A stretch of 42,121 nt of DNA from Corynebacterium sp. NML140438 (GCF_001875725.1 NZ_MLCQ01000015.1:1-42121); one strand, 5' to 3'. Numbered from the stretch's first letter, positions 25,711 through 34,294 are shown. Notes: generated by a model from the letters alone, not told the origin. A program made the numbers and translations.

Positions 25711-26160
25711 TTAGGTTTCCGGGTTCGCGTAGACTTCCGCCAACCTCACAATTGCGTCGGTGGCGGCGTCCAGCTGTTGCAGGGAGGCGTCGTCAAGCGT
25801 GTCGAGCATATTCGCGAGGTACTGGGTGCGCTCCTTGCCCACCCTGATCAGCTCGTGTTTGCCCTGCTCAGTCAGGTCGACGAGCACGCCACGCCTGTCC
25901 TCCGCGGAGCGCGTGCGGTGCACCAGGCCGCGCTTCTCCAGCTGGTTGATGGTGTTCGAGGCCGTCGGCATCCGCACGCCCTCCGACGTGGCAATATGGC
26001 TGATGCGGCTCGGTCCCTCCACCTCAAGGCGGCGCAGAATCGACAACTGCGGCCCAGTCAGGTCGGAGCGTTCCGTATTACGGAAATACGCGACGTACAA
26101 ACTCGTCATCGCCGGGCGAACACGCTGTGCCAACTCCAGCGCATCAGGACGATCAGTCAT
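25711..26160 (-). CDS. malR: MarR-family regulator, MalR-like
   Basis: 149 aa winged-helix repressor: LTGPQLSILRRLEVEGPSRISHIA, then the recognition helix in RMPTASNTINQLEKRGLVHR and the wing SAEDRRGVLVDLT. The setting (usp downstream, DUF5318 gene and penicillin-binding protein divergently upstream) matches C. glutamicum MalR, a regulator of envelope remodelling under stress; the symbol rests on that synteny. ATG 26160 is preferred over a start at 26214: AAGGCAGG lies just upstream and the extra 18 residues are not MarR-like. TTGTACAA, a small palindrome just upstream of the start, may be an autoregulatory half-site pair. Confidence 0.8.
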   Translation of the reverse strand: MTDRPDALELAQRVRPAMTSLYVAYFRNTERSDLTGPQLSILRRLEVEGPSRISHIATSEGVRMPTASNTINQLEKRGLVHRTRSAEDRRGVLVDLTEQGKHELIRVGKERTQYLANMLDTLDDASLQQLDAATDAIVRLAEVYANPET

Positions 26161-26240
26161 AAGAACCTGCCTTGTACAAACGAACAAAAACGTGTGACGA
26201 ATCATTCTATACATAGGTGAAGGAAACTATGTTGTTGCGC

Positions 26241-26246
26241 TAGTAT
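26241..26246 (+). promoter_or_regulatory. -10 element deciding the DUF5318 start
   Basis: TAGTAT lies exactly 7 nt before ATG 26254. The alternative ATG at 26245 falls inside this hexamer, so it cannot be translated from this promoter. Confidence 0.45.
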
Positions 26247-26253
26247 GGCGGCG

Positions 26254-26616
26254 ATGTTCACCTACCAGCACGAAGTTTCGCACGAATGGCAACGCCGGGC
26301 GGCCCTTCGCGCCTACCACGCAGGACTCGTCCCCAAAGCAGAGCTTTGCGACGCCGACTTCCTCCTCCGCGCCGCGGCAGAACATCACGGAGAGGCGTCG
26401 AAAAGAAACTGCCCAATTTGCGGCCGCGACATGCGCGAAGTGCGCTGGGTCTACAGCGAAAAACTCGGGCGACGCACCGGCACCGCCCGCAGCGAAGTGG
26501 AGATTGACACCCTTGTGGGCGAGGTCGGCCCCATCACCGTGCACAAGGTCGAAGTGTGCCCCCACTGCCACTGGAACCACTTACTCCAGGAATGGACCGC
26601 CACTCCAGTGCGGTAA
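26254..26616 (+). CDS. DUF5318 family zinc-ribbon protein
   Basis: 120 aa. Two Cys-x2-Cys knuckles, CPIC (in NCPICGRDMREVRWVY) and CPHC (in VCPHCHWNHLL), make one likely zinc ribbon. The N-terminus FTYQHEVSHEWQRRAALRAYHAG and size fit DUF5318, conserved in mycolic-acid actinobacteria upstream of the class A penicillin-binding protein gene. Function unknown. The start is set by the -10 spacing described at 26241. Confidence 0.8.
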   Translation: MFTYQHEVSHEWQRRAALRAYHAGLVPKAELCDADFLLRAAAEHHGEASKRNCPICGRDMREVRWVYSEKLGRRTGTARSEVEIDTLVGEVGPITVHKVEVCPHCHWNHLLQEWTATPVR

Positions 26617-26679
26617 AAACGCCGGATACGGGTAGTGTGTGCTGTAGCAATTCTGTAGGTGATCGTACAGGGACAATGT

Positions 26680-28875
26680 GTGACTAACGTAGACGAGAAA
26701 ACCAAGACCCCATCCAAGTCCCAGTCGCGGGCTGGCCAGTGGGTCCTAGCCATGCTCCTGCTTTTGGTCTTGCTGGCCAGCATCCCGGCAGTGTGGTTTA
26801 TCTGGAACTACCAGCGGGCCAACATCCCGGAGCCCCATGAGATCGAAACGGCGCAGATTTCAAACCTCTACTTTAACGACGGCAAAACCGACCTGGCGCG
26901 CATCGTCCCGCCGGAGGGCAACCGCGTCCAGATCCCGCTGGAGCAGGTACCCGTCGATGTGCAGAACGCCGTCCTGGCAGCCGAGGACCGCGACTTCTGG
27001 AACAACTCCGGCTTCTCCTTCACCGGCTTCGGCCGCGCACTGATCGGCCAGGTCACGGGTAACACCTCCGCCGGTGGCGGCTCCACGATCACTCAGCAGT
27101 ACGTGAAGAACGCCCTCGTTGGCAACGAGCACTCCTACGAGCGCAAGGCGAAGGAGCTGGTGTACTCCATCAAGATGACCCATTCCTGGTCGAAGGAAGA
27201 GATCCTCAACGCCTACCTCAACACTGTCTACTTCGGGCGCAACGCCTACGGCATCGAGGCGGCGGCGCACGCCTTCTTCGACAAACCGGCCAGCGAGCTG
27301 ACGCTGGAGGAAGGCGGCGTGCTCGCCTCCTCCATCCAGCTGCCGAGCCAGCTCGACCCGTGGACCAACCCGGACGGCGCGAAGGCCCGCTGGAACTACG
27401 TCATGGACGGGCTCGTCGAGACGAAGAAGCTCGACCGGGAGAAGCGCGCCGGGCTGCAGTACCCGGAGACCCGCGACCCGGCCACGTATTCCGCCTACAC
27501 CGAGGCCAGCGGCCCGAACGGCCTGATCAAGAACCAGGTGATGACGGAGCTCGCCACCATCGGCATTTCCGAGTCGGACCTGACCAACCGCGGCCTGAAG
27601 ATCACCACCACGATTGATTCGAACTCGCAGGCAGAGGTCGAGCGCATCTCCCGCGAACAGTTGTCTTACCTGCAGGATGACGCCCGCACCGGCGTCGTCG
27701 CCATCGACCCGAAGTCGGGTGCGGTGCGCGCCTACTACGGCGGCGACGACCCCTCCGGCTGGGACTACGCCAACGCCGGCCTGCAGACCGGCTCCACCTT
27801 CAAGATCTTCGCGCTGGCAGCGGCCCTGCAGCAGGGCATCCCGCTTAACGCGATGTACTCGGCCACCCCGGTGACGTTGCCAGGCGGCCACGTAGTGACC
27901 AACTGGGACGGCGGCGGCTCCGGCATGATCTCCATGCTCGACGCCATCCGCACCTCCTCGAACACCGCGTTCATGCGCATCCAGGACGACCTGGACAACA
28001 CCACGCAGGACACCGCGGACATGGCGCACGCCCTCGGCGTGGCCCGCTCCATCCCGGGCATCCCGGTCACGCTGCGTGAAAACGGTGGCCAGCCCTACGA
28101 GGGCATCGTGCTGGGCCAGTATCAGTCCCGTGTGCTCGATATGGCCACGGCCGTGTCCACGCTGACGAACCGCGGCCTGGCGCACCCGACGCACTTCGTG
28201 CAGCGCGTCACCGACGCCTACGGCGAGGTCCTCTACGAGTTCGACCCCGGCTACACGGAGCGCCGCGTTTCCCAGCAGGTCGCTGACAACGTGATCAAGG
28301 CGATGCAGTCCGTCGTACCGTACTCCAACGCCGTGCTGGCAGGCGGCCGCCCGTCCGCCGCGAAGACTGGTACCGCCCAGCTTGGCAACACCGGCCTGAA
28401 CAAGGATGCGTGGACCGTTGGCTCGACGCCGCAGCTCGCGGTGGCCGTGTGGGTCGGTACCGCCGACAACACCTCGGCGATCTTCAACTCCTACGGCGGC
28501 AACATGTTCGGCGCGGACACCCCAGGCCGGATCTGGAAGAACGTGCTGGATTCCCTCCTGCAGGGCCAGGACTTTGAGTACTTCCCTGAAGCTGCACCTG
28601 TCTACTGGGGTGTGAACCCGTACTCGGGCGGCGTGAACCTGGGCGGCTACTACGGCGGCTTCTCCGGCAACTCGACCACGGGCACTCCGTCGGACGCCGC
28701 CGCGCCGAGCAGCGCCGCCGACGCCCCTGCAGGCGAGGCCGGACCTGGCCAGCCGGCGGCACCGGCACCGGCCCCGGCACCAGCCCCAGCCCCCGCGCCA
28801 GCCCCGGCTCCCGCGCCGCGACCGGACCCAGTACAGGACGCGATTGATCAGGTTATAAACGATATCTTTGGCTAA
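26680..28875 (+). CDS. ponA: Class A penicillin-binding protein (transglycosylase/transpeptidase)
   Basis: 731 aa. Short cytoplasmic tail, membrane anchor (WVLAMLLLLVLLASIPAVW), GT51 domain with catalytic Glu102 in AAEDRDFW and GGSTITQQYVKN, then the transpeptidase domain with S372-T-F-K375, S426-S-N428 and K562-T-G. It polymerises and cross-links peptidoglycan. The C-terminus is a Pro-Ala repeat (PAPAPAP..., about residues 695-720). The gene occupies the place of mycobacterial ponA1, ahead of the GT87-rpsF-ssb group. GTG 26680 is preferred because the seven residues before it are not family-like; the ribosome site is weak. Confidence 0.93.
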   Translation: MTNVDEKTKTPSKSQSRAGQWVLAMLLLLVLLASIPAVWFIWNYQRANIPEPHEIETAQISNLYFNDGKTDLARIVPPEGNRVQIPLEQVPVDVQNAVLAAEDRDFWNNSGFSFTGFGRALIGQVTGNTSAGGGSTITQQYVKNALVGNEHSYERKAKELVYSIKMTHSWSKEEILNAYLNTVYFGRNAYGIEAAAHAFFDKPASELTLEEGGVLASSIQLPSQLDPWTNPDGAKARWNYVMDGLVETKKLDREKRAGLQYPETRDPATYSAYTEASGPNGLIKNQVMTELATIGISESDLTNRGLKITTTIDSNSQAEVERISREQLSYLQDDARTGVVAIDPKSGAVRAYYGGDDPSGWDYANAGLQTGSTFKIFALAAALQQGIPLNAMYSATPVTLPGGHVVTNWDGGGSGMISMLDAIRTSSNTAFMRIQDDLDNTTQDTADMAHALGVARSIPGIPVTLRENGGQPYEGIVLGQYQSRVLDMATAVSTLTNRGLAHPTHFVQRVTDAYGEVLYEFDPGYTERRVSQQVADNVIKAMQSVVPYSNAVLAGGRPSAAKTGTAQLGNTGLNKDAWTVGSTPQLAVAVWVGTADNTSAIFNSYGGNMFGADTPGRIWKNVLDSLLQGQDFEYFPEAAPVYWGVNPYSGGVNLGGYYGGFSGNSTTGTPSDAAAPSSAADAPAGEAGPGQPAAPAPAPAPAPAPAPAPAPAPRPDPVQDAIDQVINDIFG

Positions 28876-28885
28876 CGGAGAAACG

Positions 28886-30400
28886 ATGACAGCAACCACC
28901 TGGCCTGACCCCAACGACCGCGTCCAGCCAGCCCTCACCGAACCCGCCGCCCGCGGGTGGGTTGAGTTCCTCGGCGGGCCGATGGGGCGCTTCGCCCAAA
29001 TTGGTCGCTCTAAGTTCTGGACGCCGCTGCGCACCATCTTCGCGCTCGCCTACGTCTTCATTGGCCTCGGCGCGCTGTCGAAGTCGAACTGCGCGATGGG
29101 CAAGCTTGATGACGCCGGCATCATGCAGGTCAACTGGGATGGCAACCGTCAGTACACCTCCTTTTGCTACAACGACATCCTGCCGCTCTACGGCGGCCGC
29201 GGCCTGGACCAGCCGGGCTTCGTCTACGACTTCTCCTGGGTAGAGGGCGACCTGACGCGCTACATGGAGTATCCGGTGCTCGCTGGCCTGTTCCAGCAGT
29301 TCTGCGCGTTCATCTCCCGCAACACCTACTTTGCGGTCTCCCGCATCCTGCCGGAATCCGGCTGGTACTTCTACGTCACCGTGCTCATCCTGGCCGCCAT
29401 CTGGGTGGTCACGGCGCGCATGGTGGCCGAGCTAGCCGGTAACCGAATCTGGGACACCCTGCTCGTCGTCGGCTCCCCGTTGCTGATCATGCACCTGTTC
29501 ACCAACTGGGACATCCCATCCATCTTCTTCGTCGTGGCAGCCATGCTCGCCGTGCGCAACAAGAAGTACTGGCTGGCAGGCGTCCTGATCGGCGCCGGCA
29601 CCGCATTCAAACTGTGGCCACTGTTCATCCTCGGGGCCTACCTGGTGCTGGCGATCAGGAAGCGCACCTTCGTGCCCTTCCTGAAGATGGTGGCCGCCAC
29701 CGCATTGACCTGGGTGGCGGTGAACCTGCCGGTGTACCTGCACAACCCGGAGGCATGGAACGAATTCAACCGCCTCAACACGGACCGCGGCTGGGAGTGG
29801 ACCACCATCTACGCCGTGATCAACCGCGTCTTCGGCTGGAGCGGCTTCGACAGCGGCGAAGGTGCCCCCGTCATCCTGAACGCGGTCACGCTGGTGCTCT
29901 TCCTCGCAGGGTGCGCCGCAGTACTCATACTCGGGCTCAAGGCGCCGCGTACCCCGCGCGTGGCCGAGCTGTTCGTCCTCATCGTTGGGTTCTTCCTCCT
30001 CTTCAACAAGGTGTGGAGCCCGCAGTACTCCATCTGGTTCATCGTCCCCGCTGTCCTGGCCCTGCCGTACTGGCGCCTCCTGCTTTCCTGGATGACGGTC
30101 GACATGATGGTCTGGCCGGTGCTGATGTGGCACATGATGGGCGAGGACCAAAAGGGAGTGCCGGGCGCGCTGCTCGACACCGTCATCGTCGCCCGCGATG
30201 CGTTCATCATCGTGATTATGGTGCTGGTGATCCAGCAGATGTTCGGCAAGCGCGAGGACAAGGTCGCCGCCGCGCACAACGGCCACGACCCGCTTCTGAG
30301 CACACCTGAAGATTGGAAGGAGCCAGCATGGGATCCGCAACCGTTACCGGAATCGCCTCAATTGCAGTCGGATTCGGTTTCATCGCCGCAGCATTCGTAG
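28886..30400 (+). CDS. GT87-type polyprenol-phosphate mannosyltransferase-like membrane protein
   Basis: 504 aa, about 10-12 membrane helices. It looks like the GT87/DUF2029 family (GT-C fold), with NWDIPSIFFVVAAMLAVRNKKYWLAGVLIGAGTAFKLWPLF as the conserved run (given in full it exceeds the core motif A-x-K-x-x-P-x-x-x-L) and NKVWSPQYSIWF late in the protein. GT87 enzymes in mycolata transfer mannose or arabinose from a decaprenyl-phosphate donor to lipoglycans at the periplasmic face; the acceptor here is unknown. It is the homologue by position of the gene between ponA1 and rpsF in mycobacteria. ACGGAG lies 6 nt before ATG 28886. The last 73 bases overlap the next gene in another frame. Confidence 0.82.
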   Translation: MTATTWPDPNDRVQPALTEPAARGWVEFLGGPMGRFAQIGRSKFWTPLRTIFALAYVFIGLGALSKSNCAMGKLDDAGIMQVNWDGNRQYTSFCYNDILPLYGGRGLDQPGFVYDFSWVEGDLTRYMEYPVLAGLFQQFCAFISRNTYFAVSRILPESGWYFYVTVLILAAIWVVTARMVAELAGNRIWDTLLVVGSPLLIMHLFTNWDIPSIFFVVAAMLAVRNKKYWLAGVLIGAGTAFKLWPLFILGAYLVLAIRKRTFVPFLKMVAATALTWVAVNLPVYLHNPEAWNEFNRLNTDRGWEWTTIYAVINRVFGWSGFDSGEGAPVILNAVTLVLFLAGCAAVLILGLKAPRTPRVAELFVLIVGFFLLFNKVWSPQYSIWFIVPAVLALPYWRLLLSWMTVDMMVWPVLMWHMMGEDQKGVPGALLDTVIVARDAFIIVIMVLVIQQMFGKREDKVAAAHNGHDPLLSTPEDWKEPAWDPQPLPESPQLQSDSVSSPQHS

Positions 30401-30516
30401 CGACGAACCGTCAAGAAACCCCTCGCGCCGTCGGCTACGGCATTACCGCGTTCGTGTTCATCACCGTCATCCCGGTGATTCTCGCGGTCTTCGTCGCCGC
30501 GCCGAACCCGCAGTAA
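30328..30516 (+). CDS. Small two-helix membrane protein overlapping the GT87 gene
   Basis: 62 aa with two hydrophobic helices (TGIASIAVGFGFIAAAFVA and GITAFVFITVIPVILAVFV) joined by a short polar loop. A strong Shine-Dalgarno (GGAAGGAG, 30314-30321) sits 6 nt before ATG 30328, inside the 3' end of the GT87 gene and in a different frame; the overlap is 73 nt. The hydrophilic tail of the GT87 protein is what is overprinted. A helper or stability subunit of the glycosyltransferase is possible but is inference. Confidence 0.7.
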   Translation: MGSATVTGIASIAVGFGFIAAAFVATNRQETPRAVGYGITAFVFITVIPVILAVFVAAPNPQ

Positions 30517-30573
30517 GGGCGGAAGGGGCGTCGAGAAGTATTTTGCCCAGCGTAACGGGTGGGGTACGCTGGT

Positions 30574-30624
30574 GGGGTTGCTTGACGCAACGACCCTCCT
30601 GCCACCGCACAGTGCGGCGGCCGA
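30574..30624 (+). promoter_or_regulatory. Structured rpsF leader, candidate S6:S18-type autoregulatory element
   Basis: Two hairpins precede rpsF. The first pairs GGG-GTTGC with GCAAC-(GA)-CCC (30574-30596). The second pairs GCC-A-CCGCA with TGCGG-C-GGC (30601-30621) and is followed by CGAAA. Bacterial rpsF leaders often carry a stem with a CCG bulge that binds the S6:S18 complex; the second stem and the following CCGA resemble that, but exact correspondence was not verified. Confidence 0.4.
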
Positions 30625-30662
30625 AACTATTCAAATCTAGACCATAGGAGGTGATGAGGTCC

Positions 30663-30950
30663 GTGCGTCACTACGAAGTAATGATCATCCTCGATCCACA
30701 GCAGGATGAACGCACCGTTGCCCCGTCCCTGGACAAGTTCCTCGAGATCGTCCGTAAGGAAAACGGCAAGGTAGAAAACGTTGATGTGTGGGGCAAGCAG
30801 CGCCTTGCGTACCCAATCAACAAGAAGGAAGAGGGCATCTACGCTGTCATCAATCTTGAATGTGCAGCAGATACCGTCCAAGAACTCGACCGTGTGCTGA
30901 GCCTGAACGAATCAGTCCTGCGCACCAAGGTTCTGCGTACCGACAAGTAA
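30663..30950 (+). CDS. rpsF: 30S ribosomal protein S6
   Basis: 95 aa. [19 protein letters not shown] at the N-terminus and [19 protein letters not shown] in the middle are typical bS6, which binds the central domain of 16S rRNA with S18. GTG 30663 matches the usual bS6 N-terminus and lies ~11 nt after the strong Shine-Dalgarno AGGAGGTGAT; GTG 30651 and ATG 30654 lie inside that site. First gene of rpsF-ssb-rplI; rpsR, which stands between ssb and rplI in many bacteria, is not present here. Confidence 0.95.
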   Translation: MRHYEVMIILDPQQDERTVAPSLDKFLEIVRKENGKVENVDVWGKQRLAYPINKKEEGIYAVINLECAADTVQELDRVLSLNESVLRTKVLRTDK

Positions 30951-30991
30951 AGAACGGCTTTCGGAACCACGGAAACGAAGGAGTCAAAACA

Positions 30992-31561
30992 ATGGCACAA
31001 GGCGATACACCGATCACCGTCGTCGGCAACCTGGTTGCGGACCCGGAACTGCGGTTTATTCCGAGTGGTGCAGCGGTAGCGAACTTCCGCATCGCGTCCA
31101 CGCCACGCCAGTTCAACCGCGACACGAATCAGTGGGAAGACGGCGAGGCCCTGTTTTTGACCTGTAACTGCTGGCGCCAGATGGCAGAAAACGTCGCAGA
31201 ATCCCTCACGAAGGGCATGCGCGTGATCGTCAACGGTCGCCTGAAGCAGCGTTCCTACCAGACCCGCGAGGGCGAAAACCGCACCGTGTTTGAGGTCGAA
31301 GTTGATGAGGTAGGCCCGTCCCTGAAGTACGCCACCGCGAACGTGCAGCGCACGCCACGCGACGGCAACTCCGGGTACGGACGCCCGCAGCAACAGCAAC
31401 AGCAACAGCAGCCTCAGAATATGGGCGGCTTTGGTCAGGCGCCGCAGCAGCCTGCACAGCAACAGCAGCAGGTACAGCAGTCGCAGCCGCAAAACGATCC
31501 GTGGAACTCTGCTCCACCCGCCGGAGGATTCGGCGGGATGGACGACGAGCCCCCGTTCTAA
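30992..31561 (+). CDS. ssb: Single-stranded DNA-binding protein
   Basis: 189 aa. The OB fold fills residues ~1-115 ([47 protein letters not shown]). A Gln-rich, low-complexity linker (CAG/CAA runs encoding QQQQQQQQ around residue 135 and again near 160) leads to the acidic tip DDEPPF, which recruits repair and replication partners. ATG 30992 has GAAGGAG 9 nt upstream. It protects ssDNA during replication, fitting its place near dnaB. Confidence 0.95.
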   Translation: MAQGDTPITVVGNLVADPELRFIPSGAAVANFRIASTPRQFNRDTNQWEDGEALFLTCNCWRQMAENVAESLTKGMRVIVNGRLKQRSYQTREGENRTVFEVEVDEVGPSLKYATANVQRTPRDGNSGYGRPQQQQQQQQPQNMGGFGQAPQQPAQQQQQVQQSQPQNDPWNSAPPAGGFGGMDDEPPF

Positions 31562-31608
31562 GCATTTCCCACACATAAGCATTTTCAACTCAAGGAAGGT
31601 TAGGATTC

Positions 31609-32061
31609 ATGAAACTGATCCTCACCGCTGCCGTTGATAACCTTGGCGAGGCAGGCGAGATCGTCGAGGTCAAGGGCGGCTATGGCCGTAACTTCCTGCT
31701 CCCACGTGGCCTGGCTATCCCAGCTACCCGCGGCGCAGAGAAGCAGATCCGTGATATTCAGCGTGTACAGAAGGAGCGCGAGGTCCGCGACCTGGACCAC
31801 GCCAAGGAGCTGCGTGACCAGCTCGACCAGCTGACCGGCGTGCAGGTACCAGTGCGTACCTCCGAGAAGGGCAAGCTGTTCGGCTCCGTCAAGCCTGGCG
31901 ACATCGCAGCAGCTGTCAAGGCAGCCGGCGGTCCATCCCTGGACAAGCGCCGCATCAATGTACCGAAGGGCCTTGTTACCAAGACCGGTGGATACCAGGT
32001 CAAGGTAAACCTCCACGACAATGTGGAAGGCAAAGTGAACTTCGAGGTCGTTAGCAAATAA
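31609..32061 (+). CDS. rplI: 50S ribosomal protein L9
   Basis: 150 aa bL9: MKLILTAAVDNLGEAGEIV then VKGGYGRNFLLPRGLAIPA, the conserved rRNA-binding N-domain, a long connecting helix and the C-terminal domain. AAGGAAGG lies about 8 nt before ATG 31609. Last gene of the rpsF-ssb-rplI group; a terminator follows 40 nt later. Confidence 0.95.
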   Translation: MKLILTAAVDNLGEAGEIVEVKGGYGRNFLLPRGLAIPATRGAEKQIRDIQRVQKEREVRDLDHAKELRDQLDQLTGVQVPVRTSEKGKLFGSVKPGDIAAAVKAAGGPSLDKRRINVPKGLVTKTGGYQVKVNLHDNVEGKVNFEVVSK

Positions 32062-32102
32062 CGACGATTACCGATAGGTAGTCCAACGACAACAGCTTGA
32101 GA

Positions 32103-32141
32103 ACGGGTCCCGCTTGTGAGGAGCGGGGCCCGTTTTCGTTT
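32103..32141 (+). terminator. Rho-independent terminator after rplI
   Basis: AACGGGTCCCGCT pairs with AGCGGGGCCCGTT across a 7-nt loop, one G-U pair, followed by TTCGTTT. Strong stem plus T-rich tail. Confidence 0.8.
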
Positions 32142-32153
32142 GCCTGTTTCAAC

Positions 32154-32423
32154 TGTGGATAACTCTCCACAGCTCGGCGTGTTTTGTTCCTGGGGCCAAG
32201 CGCCTAGCGCACTGAAAGGCGCTGCGTCAAACCGGCTGGTAGCGGGTTATCCACCGGGGGTAGGCTGTTGCCGAGAAGTGAATAAAAAGCCTTTGAGCAG
32301 CAGTGATATCGGATCGTGGCCTGCTATCTACGGGCTTGTCCACACGTTCTCCACACGTTGTGCACACCACCTGTGGAACAATCCCAGGCACGATGCAAAA
32401 CTATCCACACGCCCTGTGGATAA
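32154..32423. other. Cluster of DnaA-box-like sequences upstream of dnaB
   Basis: Within 270 bp: TGTGGATAA (the reverse complement of the perfect box TTATCCACA) at 32154-32162 and 32415-32423; TTATCCACC at 32247-32255; TTGTCCACA at 32336-32344; TTCTCCACA at 32347-32355; CTATCCACA at 32401-32409. The region has no gene and lies between the rplI terminator and dnaB. Consistent with DnaA control of dnaB or DnaA titration; an origin function is not implied. Confidence 0.6.
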
Positions 32424-32497
32424 TTCACCTGGTGGTACGTGAATGTCGGGCCTATCCGGTACGCTGTTGTGCGACACGAAAGGGTAAAGGGTGCTGC

Positions 32498-33970
32498 ATG
32501 GCTGAGAACTCGAGCGCTGCGAGCTTCGACGATTATGACGACGACTACGTTCTGCCACCGGAGCCGCCAGAGTCCTCGGTGCCACCGGAACCGCGCCAGT
32601 GGGACGGCGGGGCGTCGAACTTCAACCGCGGCCGCAAGGACCTGAAGGAGTACCGCCAGCCCCCACACGACGAGCGCGCAGAGCGCTCGGTGCTGGGCGC
32701 GATGCTGCTCAACCAGGACGTCATTACGGACGTTTCGGATGCGCTGCGCCCGGAGGACTTCTACTTCCCGGCGAACCAGCTCGTGTACAGGACGATCACG
32801 GACCTGTACTCGCACGGCTCCGACATCGACGCGGTGGTCGTTGCGGGCCAGCTCGACCGCAACAACGAGCTCGAGCGGGTAGGCGGAGCGCCATACCTGC
32901 ACACGCTGATCTCCGAGGTGCCGACGGCCGCAAACGCCCGCTACTACGCGGAGATCGTTGAGGAGAAGTCGATCCTTCGCCAGCTCGTTAACGCCGGTAC
33001 GCACGTGGTGCAGCTCGGCTACGAGGGCGAGGACGGCATGGAGATCGACGCCGTCGTCGACCGCGCGCAGCAGGAACTCTTCGCGATTTCCCGCAAGAAC
33101 GCCGGCGAGGACTACAAGGTCCTCGGCGACCTGCTGCAGGACACCGTCGACGAGCTCGCCGCCATCGCGCAGGGCGGCGGCCTGGAACAGGGCGTACCGA
33201 CCGGCTTCATCGACCTGGATAAGCTCACCAACGGCCTGCACGCGGGCCAGATGATCATCATCGCTGCCCGCCCGGGCGTGGGTAAGTCGACGTTGGCGCT
33301 GGACTTCATGCGCTCCTGCTCGATCCAGCAGGGCAAGACCTCGGTGATCTTCTCGCTGGAAATGAGCGTGTCCGAGATCATCATGCGCATGCTTTCGGCC
33401 GAGACGGAGATCAAGCTGTCCTCGATGCGCTCGGGCCAGATGGGGGAGCAGGACTGGGAGAAGCTCACCCGCCGCCTCGAGGAGATCCAGGACGCCCCAC
33501 TGTTTATCGACGACTCCCCAAACCTCACCATGATGGAGATCCGTTCCAAGGCACGCAGGTTGAAGCAGCAGCAGGGCCTCGACCTGATCGTGTTGGACTA
33601 CCTGCAGCTGATGAGCTCCGGCAAGCGCGTGGAGTCGCGTCAGCAGGAGGTCTCCGAGTTCTCCCGTAACTTGAAGCTGTTGGCGAAGGAGCTCGAGGTC
33701 CCAGTGATCGCGATTTCGCAGCTCAACCGTGGCCCCGAAGCCCGCACCGACAAGAAGCCACAGCTCGCCGACCTCCGTGAGTCCGGCTCCCTCGAGCAGG
33801 ACGCCGACATGGTGTTCCTGCTGTACCGCCCGGATTCCCAAGACCGTGACGACGAGCGCGCCGGCGAGGCGGACATCATCGTGGCGAAGCACCGCGGCGG
33901 ACCAATTGACACGATTCCGGTGGCCCACCAGCTGCACTACTCGCGCTTCGTGAACATGGCGCACGGCTAA
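32498..33970 (+). CDS. dnaB: Replicative DNA helicase
   Basis: 490 aa hexameric 5'-3' helicase. Acidic N-terminal extension (~45 residues), DnaB-N domain (ERSVLGAMLLNQDVITDV... ), then the RecA-like domain with Walker A ARPGVGKST (~256-264), FSLEMS, Walker B LIVLDYLQLM, ISQLNRGPE and LRESGSLEQDAD. No intein, unlike several mycobacterial dnaB genes. ATG 32498 has AAAGGG about 9 nt upstream; the long open frame before it covers the DnaA-box region and is not protein-like. Confidence 0.96.
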   Translation: MAENSSAASFDDYDDDYVLPPEPPESSVPPEPRQWDGGASNFNRGRKDLKEYRQPPHDERAERSVLGAMLLNQDVITDVSDALRPEDFYFPANQLVYRTITDLYSHGSDIDAVVVAGQLDRNNELERVGGAPYLHTLISEVPTAANARYYAEIVEEKSILRQLVNAGTHVVQLGYEGEDGMEIDAVVDRAQQELFAISRKNAGEDYKVLGDLLQDTVDELAAIAQGGGLEQGVPTGFIDLDKLTNGLHAGQMIIIAARPGVGKSTLALDFMRSCSIQQGKTSVIFSLEMSVSEIIMRMLSAETEIKLSSMRSGQMGEQDWEKLTRRLEEIQDAPLFIDDSPNLTMMEIRSKARRLKQQQGLDLIVLDYLQLMSSGKRVESRQQEVSEFSRNLKLLAKELEVPVIAISQLNRGPEARTDKKPQLADLRESGSLEQDADMVFLLYRPDSQDRDDERAGEADIIVAKHRGGPIDTIPVAHQLHYSRFVNMAHG

Positions 33971-33987
33971 TCCTGCACCCGTCCGGG

Positions 33988-34014
33988 GGTGGGCAGCCAA
34001 GCCTGCCCTTGCTT
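33988..34014 (+). terminator. Possible weak terminator after dnaB
   Basis: GGGCAG (33991-33996) pairs with CTGCCC (34003-34008) across six bases and is followed by TTGCTT. Short stem and a weak T-tract, so low certainty. Confidence 0.35.
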
Positions 34015-34099
34015 AGGGTTGGCTCGCCATGTATGACACGCTGCGCTTTTCTGGCTAGCATTGTGACCTAACACAGGTACGAACGAAGGAAAAATCACA

Positions 34100-34294
34100 A
34101 TGTCTGTCCGGATGATGCACGACGCACCATCAGCGTGCGCCCACACGGTGGCCCAATTAGAGGAACGTATTACCGTCGCGAAGAACCAGGATTCGACGAT
34201 GCTGCTGAACCTCCCCCGCAGCATCGACGAGCTGGCCGCTACTTCCCAGCCGAGCGGTGTGCTGCACCGCCTCCGCGGCCTGTTTAGCGCGTAG
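34100..34294 (+). CDS. Small protein of unknown function
   Basis: 64 aa, mixed charge, no signal peptide or membrane helix; a predicted helix covers HTVAQLEERITVAKNQ and the C-terminus is LHRLRGLFSA. GAAGGA lies about 10 nt before the ATG, which supports expression. No family recognised. It ends tail-to-tail with copA, overlapping by 11 nt. Confidence 0.55.
   Translation: MSVRMMHDAPSACAHTVAQLEERITVAKNQDSTMLLNLPRSIDELAATSQPSGVLHRLRGLFSA

Noticed and set aside
28760..28822. GCCCCGGCACC-type DNA repeats
   Set aside because: They encode the Pro-Ala tail of the penicillin-binding protein, a common low-complexity C-terminus in such proteins.
31391..31480. CAG/CAA repeats that could look like a repeat array
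   Set aside because: They encode the Gln-rich linker of SSB; there are no spacers, so no CRISPR array.
32303..32497. N-terminal extension of dnaB
   Set aside because: The extra 65 codons cross the DnaA-box cluster and do not resemble DnaB; ATG 32498 has a ribosome site.
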